Source: AM-2324 sp964225135 (GTDB lineage: Bacteria; Bacteroidota; Bacteroidia; Chitinophagales; Saprospiraceae). Taken from it: a stretch of 17,318 nt of DNA. Position numbers and translations under genes: made by a program. This document shows, piece by piece, positions 1 through 5,879 of the stretch. Within the stretch, counting starts at the first letter, position 1. Every line of letters starts with the position of its first letter. The DNA lies in the NCBI GenBank assembly GCA_964225135.1, contig CAXQNQ010000290.1:1-17318 (forward strand). The letters are read 5' to 3'. The notes beneath the pieces are model-generated. The model worked only from the letters and a program-made list of their open reading frames with translations. It was not told the origin of the DNA and did no database searches.

Positions 1-705
1 GTGTTTAATGATATTCGAAAACTCTTTACTGATCATCCCGAAGCTAAGATCAGAGGCTATAAACCTGGACGTTTTTCTTTTAATGTTAAGGGTGGACGAT
101 GCGAGACTTGTAAAGGAGGGGGCAAACGCGTTATTGAGATGAATTTCCTTCCTGATGTATACATTGATTGTGAGGATTGTTTAGGAAGACGATACAATCG
201 AGAAACCTTAGAGATTTTGTTCAAGGGTAAGTCTATTAACGATGTGCTAGACATGAATGTAACGGAGGCGTGTGCTTTCTTTGAAAATATTCCTAAGATT
301 TATCGTAAACTCAAGACTTTAAAGGATGTAGGTTTAGGATATATTTCTTTAGGTCAACAAGCAACGACACTATCAGGAGGAGAGGCCCAGCGCGTTAAAC
401 TGGCAGAAGAATTGTCGAAGCGAGACACTGGGAACACCTTATATATTTTAGACGAGCCTACTACCGGCTTGCATTTTTCTGATGTCAAGCAACTTTTATC
501 TGTCCTTCAAAAATTGGTAGACAAGGGGAATACTATTGTAGTCATTGAACATAATATGGATATGATTAAAACAGCAGATTATATAGTTGATATAGGTCCT
601 GAAGGTGGACATGGTGGTGGAGAGATCATTGCGGAGGGCACTCCAGAGCAAATTATTAAAAAAAATAAAGGCTATACAGCTAAATATCTCAAGATTGAGC
701 TGTAA
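1..705 (+). CDS. uvrA: UvrA excinuclease ABC subunit A, C-terminal part (5' end outside window)
   Basis: This is the C-terminal quarter of UvrA, the damage-sensing ATPase of nucleotide excision repair. The first codon, GTG, is almost certainly an internal valine (the family has TGVFNDIR-like sequence here), so the gene continues upstream. Visible in the fragment are the zinc module CX2C-X19-CX2C (C34, C37, C57, C60), the ABC signature LSGGEAQRVKLAEEL (124-138), the Walker B motif YILDEPTTGLH (148-158) and the H-loop histidine H184. The conserved C-terminal pattern IGPEGGHGGGEI is intact, so the protein ends normally. The Walker A of this second ATPase domain lies outside the window. The next gene begins 87 bases downstream. 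A weak inverted repeat (AGGATT 719-724 with AATCCT 741-746) is the only terminator-like structure in that gap, so read-through into the GH3-type gene is possible. Confidence 0.97.
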   Translation: MFNDIRKLFTDHPEAKIRGYKPGRFSFNVKGGRCETCKGGGKRVIEMNFLPDVYIDCEDCLGRRYNRETLEILFKGKSINDVLDMNVTEACAFFENIPKIYRKLKTLKDVGLGYISLGQQATTLSGGEAQRVKLAEELSKRDTGNTLYILDEPTTGLHFSDVKQLLSVLQKLVDKGNTIVVIEHNMDMIKTADYIVDIGPEGGHGGGEIIAEGTPEQIIKKNKGYTAKYLKIEL

Positions 706-781
706 TTTTCAGTTGATTAGGATTTTTTAAATTGTGTTGGAATCCTTATTTTAAGTTATTAGTTAGTATTACTTAACCTGT

Positions 782-785
782 GGAG
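782..785 (+). promoter_or_regulatory. Candidate Shine-Dalgarno site supporting a TTG start at 793
   Basis: GGAG lies 7 bases before the TTG at 793, which is ideal spacing. Bacteroidota often lack such sites, so this could be chance. It agrees, however, with the N-terminal residues gained by the TTG start. Confidence 0.35.
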
Positions 786-792
786 CTCGTTT

Positions 793-2346
793 TTGATTGT
801 TTCCACTATTGTTTATTTTTCTATGAAAAAGGTAATCAATAGGGTTTTTAAAACTTATTACACGATCAGACGTACCCGTTTGAACTACGCACTTAATCAT
901 GCTGAACGTGTACAAAAAAATTTATTGGAAGAATTAATTTCCAAGGGTAAGTTCACATTATATGGTCAACAGTATCAATTTGACCAAATCAAATCCTATC
1001 AAGATTTTAAACAACTTGTTCCTGTATCTTCCTATACAAATCTTTTCCCATATATCGATCGAATGATGAAGGGGGAGAAAGATGTGCTTTGGCCCGGTCA
1101 AATCCAATGGTATTCCAAATCTTCAGGTACTACTAATGCCAAGAGTAAATATATACCTGTCAGTAAGGAAAACTTAGAGAACTGCCATATTCGAGGGAAT
1201 TGGAATACGATGACTTTCTTTTATGATCAAAGGGAAGATGCTAAACAATTTGAAGCACGTAGTATAGTCATGGGAGGTAGTTTACACCCTTTTGAACAGT
1301 TTAAAGATACTCAGATTGGCGATGTTTCAGCTATTATGTTGAAGAACATGCCCAATTTTGCTTGGGCATTTATGTCTCCAGGTATGGAGGTGAGTTTGAT
1401 GACTAACTTTGAAGAGAAGATAGAGCGGATGGCCCAAATTACTTCCAAGCAGCGGGATATCGTAATGATTGGGGGTGTGCCAACTTGGACAGTGGTTTTA
1501 TTTAAACGAATACTAGAAATAACTGGAGCATCTAATATGTTAGAGGTCTGGCCCGATTTTCAAGTATATATCCATGGTGGGGTAAGTTTTTTACCTTATG
1601 AGGAGCAATTCAAATCATTTTTTCCTGGCAAGCAGGTGGATTATTTAGAGGTATATAATGCCTCTGAAGGTTTCTTTGCTGCTCAGAATGATTTTTCCTC
1701 TAAAGACATGGCTTTGTTTGTGGACTCTGGGGTGTTTTATGAATTTATCCCTGTTGAAGATATAGATAAAGAAAATCCAAGGGCTTATTGCCTAGAGGAA
1801 GTTGAGCTTGGGAAAGATTATGCCATGGTCATCTCTACAAATTCTGGCTTGTGGAGGTATATAATAGGGGATTGTGTTCGTTTTTCCAGTTTGGCTCCAT
1901 ATAAAATACAAATCATAGGACGTACCAAGCAATTTATTAATGTATTTGGAGAGGAATTGATGGTGGAAAATGCAGAGCGGGCTTTGGCTGAGGTTTGTAA
2001 GGAATTTGATGTGTTGGTTAGAGATTACACCGTTGCCCCTATATTTTTAGAAGGCGAGAATAAAGGTGGCCATGAATGGCTTATTGAATTTGATGGTGGG
2101 CTTATTGATAAAGCTAAGTTTGAGCAGGCTTTAGATTTAAAATTACAGAGCTTGAATTCTGATTATGAGGCCAAGCGATTCAATGATATGGCAATGGAGC
2201 AATTGAGGTTACATATGCTTCCTACTGGGACTTTTGATCTTTGGATGCGTAAAAGAAAGAAGTTTGGAGGGCAAAATAAGGTTCCACGGCTATCCAATAC
2301 CAGGGAACATTTAGAGTCCATATTAGAACTTTTGGTCAATCATTAG
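793..2346 (+). CDS. GH3-family acyl-adenylating enzyme (auxin-responsive GH3-like)
   Basis: This 517-residue protein belongs to the GH3 family, in the ANL adenylating superfamily. Plant members activate a carboxylic acid with ATP and couple it to an amino acid; the substrate of bacterial members is, as far as I know, not settled. Motifs seen are the phosphate-binding loop SKSSGTTN (108-115), YNASEGFF (288-295, motif two/three region), YIIGDCVRF (356-364, the nucleotide-ribose aspartate region) and IGRTKQF (375-381, the hinge to the C-terminal domain). The length is normal for bacterial members. I chose TTG 793 rather than ATG 823 because the added residues IVSTIVYFSMKK resemble the usual N terminus of Bacteroidota relatives and because GGAG sits 7 bases upstream; ATG 823 is the alternative. 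No signal peptide is evident, so it is probably cytoplasmic. A small gene follows after one base. The family call is firm; the reaction is not known. Confidence 0.93.
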   Translation: MIVSTIVYFSMKKVINRVFKTYYTIRRTRLNYALNHAERVQKNLLEELISKGKFTLYGQQYQFDQIKSYQDFKQLVPVSSYTNLFPYIDRMMKGEKDVLWPGQIQWYSKSSGTTNAKSKYIPVSKENLENCHIRGNWNTMTFFYDQREDAKQFEARSIVMGGSLHPFEQFKDTQIGDVSAIMLKNMPNFAWAFMSPGMEVSLMTNFEEKIERMAQITSKQRDIVMIGGVPTWTVVLFKRILEITGASNMLEVWPDFQVYIHGGVSFLPYEEQFKSFFPGKQVDYLEVYNASEGFFAAQNDFSSKDMALFVDSGVFYEFIPVEDIDKENPRAYCLEEVELGKDYAMVISTNSGLWRYIIGDCVRFSSLAPYKIQIIGRTKQFINVFGEELMVENAERALAEVCKEFDVLVRDYTVAPIFLEGENKGGHEWLIEFDGGLIDKAKFEQALDLKLQSLNSDYEAKRFNDMAMEQLRLHMLPTGTFDLWMRKRKKFGGQNKVPRLSNTREHLESILELLVNH

Positions 2347-2347
2347 C

Positions 2348-2689
2348 ATGGATGAATTAAGTTTACAACAAGAAGGTTTTGAATTAATTAGGAAATCTTT
2401 TGATTTAGACTTAGGAGAAATTCCGACGTCTAGAGCGGATATGGTACAAGCTATTGCCGACCGAGTGGCCTATTGGTTGGAATATGATGTAGAACAACTC
2501 TTTTCTTTTTTATATCGAATGGATATTGATCAGTCTAAAGTGGAACATGCTTTAAAGTTGGGCAATGTTGTTCCTGCCAATATTGGAGTGGCAGAATTGA
2601 TCTTTCAAAGGCAATTAGATCGCTTGAAGACTAAGAAAAAATATAAGCAGCCGGATATTGAAGATTTGGACGAAGAGTTAAGATATTAA
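2348..2689 (+). CDS. Small conserved-looking protein of unknown function, coupled to the GH3-type gene
   Basis: This 113-residue protein is unrecognised. Its ATG is separated from the GH3-type stop codon by a single base (TAG-C-ATG), so translation is probably coupled. The sequence looks soluble and largely helical. A central part, roughly 28-70, reads MVQAIADRVAYWLEYDVEQL followed by SFLYRMDIDQSKVEHAL. A charged C-terminal tail has a lysine run (TKKKYKQ) followed by acidic residues (DIEDLDEELRY). There is no signal peptide, transmembrane segment or cysteine pair. Its stop codon overlaps the foot of the minus-strand terminator at 2688-2712. Its position suggests a partner or accessory of the adenylating enzyme, but small conserved proteins often sit beside unrelated genes, so this is inference only. 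Confidence 0.8.
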   Translation: MDELSLQQEGFELIRKSFDLDLGEIPTSRADMVQAIADRVAYWLEYDVEQLFSFLYRMDIDQSKVEHALKLGNVVPANIGVAELIFQRQLDRLKTKKKYKQPDIEDLDEELRY

Positions 2690-2712
2690 AAAGGGAAGCC
2701 TTATGACTTCCC
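2688..2712 (-). terminator. Intrinsic terminator of the minus-strand exported-protein gene
   Basis: Read on the minus strand, GGGAAG (2712-2707) and CTTCCC (2698-2693) form a 6-bp stem around an 8-base loop, followed at once by TTTTT (2692-2688). This lies about 32 bases past the stop codon of the gene ending at 2745. On the plus strand the hairpin is followed by a mixed sequence, so it would work less well for the GH3-type transcript. Confidence 0.75.
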
Positions 2713-2744
2713 GACTTAAACTAATCACTACCTATTAATTATTG

Positions 2745-3485
2745 CTACTTTAACAAGGTTAGGTTTTGAACTGGGCTTTCTTTTTGTGTTTCAAGAATAG
2801 AGAGCACGAGTTCGTTATCCGTAACGTGTTTTAATTTTATGAGATAAGGTTTTTTAACCCTACTAAATGGCTTGAAAATAATAGATTCTGTTTGGTTCAG
2901 GAATATATACTGACCACGCTCTTTTTTCTCTTTTCCTTTATAAGCGGTAGTCATGGTATATGTTCCATTAGACGTAAAATCTAAACGTACATCCTCTTGA
3001 TAATAAGTATCTTTTTTGAAGCACATTTTTTTAAGTTGTTTACCTCTCCATAATCCAGAGAGCGTTTCAAATGCTTTAGATACAGGATGTATATTTTCTC
3101 TAAGAACGATCGATTCAGTAGATGTTTGATCATCCATAATCAACACACCAGACTGATGATAAATCTTGTATTGTTTCAATGTAATTAGATCGGCATTTCT
3201 TAATGTCAATCTTTGTGAACCTTGGTTCAACTCGATATTCCAAAGTAATTTTGTCGCAGAAATTTTGTCTTCTTCGGTAAGTCGAATGATTTCTAGAATA
3301 CCAGAATCATCGAAAATAAATAAGTGGTTTTCATTGTCTGCATTAAACCAGTGTTTTGAGCACATCAACGCTTTTAGTCCCTCGCTAGTCTCTAGGTTTC
3401 CACCTATTTTGTCGCTGGAGCTAGTCGCAAACGAGGAGGTCGTAAATGCTGACAGGAACATTAAAAGAAAAATTGAAATTCTCAT
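2745..3485 (-). CDS. Exported protein of unknown function, possibly two beta-rich modules
   Basis: This 246-residue protein is unrecognised. I start it at the ATG whose first base is 3485, because this puts a clean signal peptide at the N terminus (MRISIFLLMFLSAFTTSSFA, likely cleaved after SFA, residue 20). An in-frame ATG at 3542 would add 19 polar residues in front of it. The mature part appears to have two segments, about 37-130 and 143-246. Each is rich in alternating beta-type sequence, with a tryptophan near its start (W46; W in SGLWRG) and phrases such as FIFDDSGILEI and LDFTSNGTYTM. This recalls small lipocalin-like barrels, which is inference from pattern alone. It has two cysteines (MCSKH and MCFKK) and no lipobox, so it is probably periplasmic or secreted. 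It is a single minus-strand gene between plus-strand neighbours, with its own terminator. Confidence 0.8.
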   Translation of the reverse strand: MRISIFLLMFLSAFTTSSFATSSSDKIGGNLETSEGLKALMCSKHWFNADNENHLFIFDDSGILEIIRLTEEDKISATKLLWNIELNQGSQRLTLRNADLITLKQYKIYHQSGVLIMDDQTSTESIVLRENIHPVSKAFETLSGLWRGKQLKKMCFKKDTYYQEDVRLDFTSNGTYTMTTAYKGKEKKERGQYIFLNQTESIIFKPFSRVKKPYLIKLKHVTDNELVLSILETQKESPVQNLTLLK

Positions 3486-3502
3486 TTTTGTGTTTAAGTT
3501 TG
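3473..3502 (+). promoter_or_regulatory. Bacteroidota-type promoter for recO
   Basis: TTG (3473-3475), then 19 bases, then TAAGTTTG (3495-3502), matches the Bacteroidota consensus TTG-N17..23-TAnnTTTG. The predicted start of transcription is near 3509, about 60 bases before the recO ATG. The promoter overlaps the 5' end of the minus-strand gene starting at 3485, so the two divergent units share this DNA. The match is read by eye. Confidence 0.5.
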
Positions 3503-3568
3503 TTATACTCCTAATGACTGCATTTTTAGTATTTGGTTGCAATAATGATTAATAATTTTTAAAAAATT

Positions 3569-4285
3569 ATGCTTTTTAGCTGTAGAGGTATTGTTTTTCG
3601 TAATCAGAAGTATAAGGATAGCAGTGTATTGCTGGATATCTATACGGATACCCATGGCTTGTTAACTTTTATTGCCCATGGCGTTCGAAAAGCAAAGGCA
3701 AAAACCTCTCCCTCTTCCGTACAGTTGATGTCCATAGTTGAACTTAGTGGTTATTATAAACCTGGCCGATCCATTCAGAATGTTAAGGAGATCAAACCGC
3801 ATTATGTTTATAAAGCTTTACCATTTGATGTATTAAAATCTGCTGTGGGAACATTTATTACGGAGGTATCTAGGAAATGTATTAAAGAGGAATCAGCGAA
3901 TGAGGAGTTATTTTCTTTCTTATCGGACATATTTAAGCAACTAGATGAATTGGAGGCGGGATTAAGTGTGTTTCACCTCAATTTCCTAGTCGAGCTAGGA
4001 CATTATTTAGGCATTTTGCCTTTTTTAGAACTTTCGACAGTTCAAGAAGGGTATTTAGACATGTTGGAAGGGATTATTGTTGATTTACCTCCATTCCATG
4101 GCAATTACTTAGATGTAGATGATAGTAAATTGTTTCAAAGGGGACTAGGAGGTGTACCCCATGGGGAGTGGTCAGCAGCACAAAGGCGCGCATTTATTCA
4201 ACTGATGTTGCGATACTATAGTATTCATATTCCAAACATGGGAAAAATAAACTCGCACGTAATTTTAGAAACGATCCTTACTTAA
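3569..4285 (+). CDS. recO: DNA repair protein RecO
   Basis: This is a 238-residue RecO, the recombination mediator that works with RecR to load RecA onto SSB-coated DNA and to anneal strands. The N-terminal OB-fold part is recognisable in GIVFRNQKYKDSSVLLDIYT (7-26), HGVRKAKAK and the GYYKPGRSIQNVKEI region (about 61-75). The helical C-terminal part includes FHLNFLVELGHYLGILP (about 135-151) and a terminal helix carrying RRAFIQLMLRYYSIHIP. It lacks the four-cysteine zinc finger of many RecO proteins; only C5 and one other cysteine are present, which is common in Bacteroidota. The length is typical. The ATG at 3569 is the natural start. The stop codon overlaps the stop codon of the converging HD-domain gene by 3 bases (4283-4284 shared within TTAA). 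Confidence 0.92.
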   Translation: MLFSCRGIVFRNQKYKDSSVLLDIYTDTHGLLTFIAHGVRKAKAKTSPSSVQLMSIVELSGYYKPGRSIQNVKEIKPHYVYKALPFDVLKSAVGTFITEVSRKCIKEESANEELFSFLSDIFKQLDELEAGLSVFHLNFLVELGHYLGILPFLELSTVQEGYLDMLEGIIVDLPPFHGNYLDVDDSKLFQRGLGGVPHGEWSAAQRRAFIQLMLRYYSIHIPNMGKINSHVILETILT

Positions 4286-4857
4286 AGGAAATAGCCTCGG
4301 TAGGATTCTAAATCTAGTCTTTCTTCCAACCATAATAAAGGGGCTAATACTTTATCTCCCGTAAGTGTATCACAAATGAAAAACAAGTACAGCATATTAA
4401 AATTGACGGTATGACTAAGTAACTTTTGAAGTCTCTTTTCTGCTAATTCTGTCTCTCCTCTATGCATATGTAACCAGCAGTAAAATGGCTCATCGTGTAA
4501 CTCTATTGTCTGAAGTAAAACAGGATCATTAGAGTACTTTTTCATAAAGTTTTTTGCAATCACAGAATGATGCATATTCCAGTTTCTCGGAATAGTACGA
4601 TCTTCCTTATTTTTAAAGGTATCGTGTGCCATTGCTACTAATCTTAATGTAGTTCTTTCGTACTCTTGGATAGGGAGTTTGTCAATATTATCTAAAACCT
4701 CATTGATGTGTAAGGCTATAGTACCTTCAGGATGGCCAAATCTAGGTTTACCCCATAATAGGCCTTGTCTGAATTCGGGCTCAGACAATAATCGATTTTC
4801 AAGCGCCGTTTCGGCATGAATAATTTCTTCAATGATAATGTTGTGGGCTACACTCAT
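4282..4857 (-). CDS. HD-domain phosphohydrolase-like protein
   Basis: This 191-residue protein is a predicted metal-dependent phosphohydrolase of the HD superfamily; the substrate is unknown. Counting from the ATG at 4857, the metal-site candidates are H42 in FGHPEGT, H50 in ALHINEVL, the paired H78-D79 in VAMAHDTFK, H97 (HHSVIAKNF), H121-D122 in IELHDEPF and D163 in FICDTLTGDK. These fit the H...HD...H/D...D pattern. GHPEGT followed by an H is seen in a little-studied group of HD proteins. A TTG one codon upstream (4860) is possible, but ATG is preferred. There is no signal peptide, so it is cytoplasmic. A promoter with an internal palindrome lies about 145-180 bases upstream. The 3' end overlaps recO by 4 bases, tail to tail. 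Confidence 0.85.
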   Translation of the reverse strand: MSVAHNIIIEEIIHAETALENRLLSEPEFRQGLLWGKPRFGHPEGTIALHINEVLDNIDKLPIQEYERTTLRLVAMAHDTFKNKEDRTIPRNWNMHHSVIAKNFMKKYSNDPVLLQTIELHDEPFYCWLHMHRGETELAEKRLQKLLSHTVNFNMLYLFFICDTLTGDKVLAPLLWLEERLDLESYRGYFL

Positions 4858-5003
4858 CAAAATAGTATGTTCTAAAGGTTATCAATTTGGGGCACTTGGT
4901 ATTTTATATAACGCACTAAATTAAAATTTGATGCTTGAAAGTTTAAATGTTAATTTAATTATATAATAAATGTATCATGCTTGAGCAGTATGTGATTATA
5001 GCT

Positions 5004-5035
5004 CAAAGGTACCATTATAATGGTTTGAAATTCAA
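5004..5035 (-). promoter_or_regulatory. Bacteroidota-type promoter for the HD-domain gene
   Basis: On the minus strand, TTG (5035-5033) is followed after 21 bases by TACCTTTG (5011-5004), matching TTG-N17..23-TAnnTTTG. Transcription would start near 4997 and leave a leader of about 140 bases before the ATG at 4857. The spacer contains a perfect 14-bp palindrome. Confidence 0.5.
5011..5024. promoter_or_regulatory. Perfect 14-bp palindrome in the promoter spacer (candidate operator)
   Basis: ACCATTATAATGGT is its own reverse complement. It lies between the -33 and -7 elements of the HD-gene promoter and touches the -7 element. That position would suit a dimeric repressor, but no regulator gene is visible nearby. 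Confidence 0.4.
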
Positions 5036-5074
5036 TATGGTTCCGAATAGGTAGGTAGATTACCTGTCCTAAAA

Positions 5075-5098
5075 AAGACAAATTTTATTTTTTGTCTT
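5075..5098 (-). terminator. Hairpin with minus-strand T-tail (possible terminator)
   Basis: AAGACAAA (5075-5082) pairs with TTTGTCTT (5091-5098) around an 8-base loop. Read on the minus strand the stem is followed by TTTT. It lies upstream of comF, where no minus-strand gene ends, so it could stop antisense transcription running through comF from the ABC operon, or it could be an RNA structure of the comF leader. The stem is AT-rich and weak. Confidence 0.3.
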
Positions 5099-5175
5099 AG
5101 ATAGAAGGAAAGGGGGTGTACTGTATTTACTCAGTCCTATCATTATTTGTGGTCTAGATATTTTTTATTTGCAGC

Positions 5176-5871
5176 ATGACCGTATTGCATCAATTTTTTA
5201 GGCTGTTCATTTTCCCTGTATTTTGTATCAAATGTAGTCAACCTATAAGGTATTCTAGTCCTTTGGAACTCTGTTTGTTTTGTATAACTGAGCTGCCATT
5301 CACTAATCACTTTGAACTACCTGATAATTTAATGGAGCAGCGGTTTTGGGGAAGAATCCCTTTTCATAGAGCTGCTGCTTTATTTTATTTCCAAAAGGGA
5401 GAATATATTCAGCAAATCATATACCGAATGAAGTATGGAAATGGACAAGCCATGGGTTTTGCATTAGGCCGTTTACTCGGTCAAGCATTGAAGGAATGTG
5501 CTGATTTTAAATCAGTCGATTATTTATTACCTGTCCCATTACATCCTAAAAAATTATTGGAACGTGAATTCAATCAAAGTGAACTGATTTGCACAGGAAT
5601 TCAACAAACTTGGGACAAACCTATCTGCACTGATTTAAGACGTATCAAACAGACCAAGACTCAAACTCAGATGGGCCGAATAGAACGTGCAAAGAACTTA
5701 GAATCTGCTTTTAGCTTTAAAAGCAATCATCCGAAAGAAACACATTATTTACTGGTCGATGACGTGCTGACTTCTGGAGCGACTATTGAGGCCTGTGGTG
5801 AGGCTATTTTGAAATTCAATCCAAAGGCCAGGATCAGCATGGCCACATTAGCCTTTGCTGATCTCTGGTGA
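5176..5871 (+). CDS. comF: ComF-family phosphoribosyltransferase-like protein
   Basis: This 231-residue protein is of the ComF/GntX type, a type I phosphoribosyltransferase fold linked to DNA uptake and use in competent bacteria. An N-terminal zinc-ribbon pattern C17-X2-C20 ... C33-X2-C36 is present. It is followed by RMKYGNGQAMG (about 84-94), the conserved LLPVPLHPKKLLEREFNQSE (about 117-136) and the PRPP-binding loop LLVDDVLTSGAT (192-203) near the C terminus. The length is normal. The ATG at 5176 gives the expected hydrophobic start before the first CxxC. The gene stands alone on the plus strand: divergent from the HD gene across a long intergenic region, and converging on the ABC permease gene with only 8 bases between them. 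The presence of comF does not by itself show competence. The family call is firm; the role in DNA uptake is inferred from the family. Confidence 0.9.
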   Translation: MTVLHQFFRLFIFPVFCIKCSQPIRYSSPLELCLFCITELPFTNHFELPDNLMEQRFWGRIPFHRAAALFYFQKGEYIQQIIYRMKYGNGQAMGFALGRLLGQALKECADFKSVDYLLPVPLHPKKLLEREFNQSELICTGIQQTWDKPICTDLRRIKQTKTQTQMGRIERAKNLESAFSFKSNHPKETHYLLVDDVLTSGATIEACGEAILKFNPKARISMATLAFADLW

Positions 5872-5876
5872 TTTTT
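5832..5876 (+). terminator. Possible terminator overlapping the 3' end of comF
   Basis: GATCAGCA (5832-5839) pairs with TGCTGATC (5856-5863), with an extra GGC/GCC stem inside (5841-5843 with 5851-5853). A TTTTT run follows at 5872-5876, but it is 8 bases from the stem, which weakens the call. It would leave comF terminating within 15 bases of its own stop codon, just before the converging ABC permease gene. Confidence 0.4.
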
Positions 5877-5879
5877 GGA

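Larger units (their letters stand above)
4858..5175. other. 318-base intergenic region between divergent HD and comF genes, rich in inverted repeats
   Basis: No convincing gene is seen here. The region has a consensus promoter for the HD gene (5004-5035), a perfect palindrome (5011-5024), TTGAGC/GCTCAA arms (4981-4986 and 5001-5006), TTGAA-A-TTCAA (5025-5035), AGGTA/TACCT arms (5053-5057 and 5061-5065) and an 8-bp hairpin (5075-5098). No clear TAnnTTTG promoter was found for comF; TATTTTTTG near 5086-5094 has one base too many in the spacer. Confidence 0.6.

Noticed and set aside
719..746. Inverted repeat AGGATT/AATCCT after uvrA as a terminator
   Set aside because: Only 6 AT-rich base pairs with a 16-base loop; the T-rich run after it is interrupted. 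Too weak to annotate.
3486..3542. N-terminal extension of the exported protein from an ATG at 3542
   Set aside because: It would put 19 polar residues before a good signal peptide and would overlap the recO promoter fully; the internal ATG at 3485 is more natural.
3166..3552. Plus-strand open frame of 128 codons opposite the exported-protein gene
   Set aside because: The minus-strand frame has a signal peptide, sensible composition and a terminator; the plus-strand frame is its shadow and has no recognisable features.
4858..4860. TTG as start codon of the HD-domain gene
   Set aside because: It is followed at once by an ATG; adding one residue from a rare start codon has no support.
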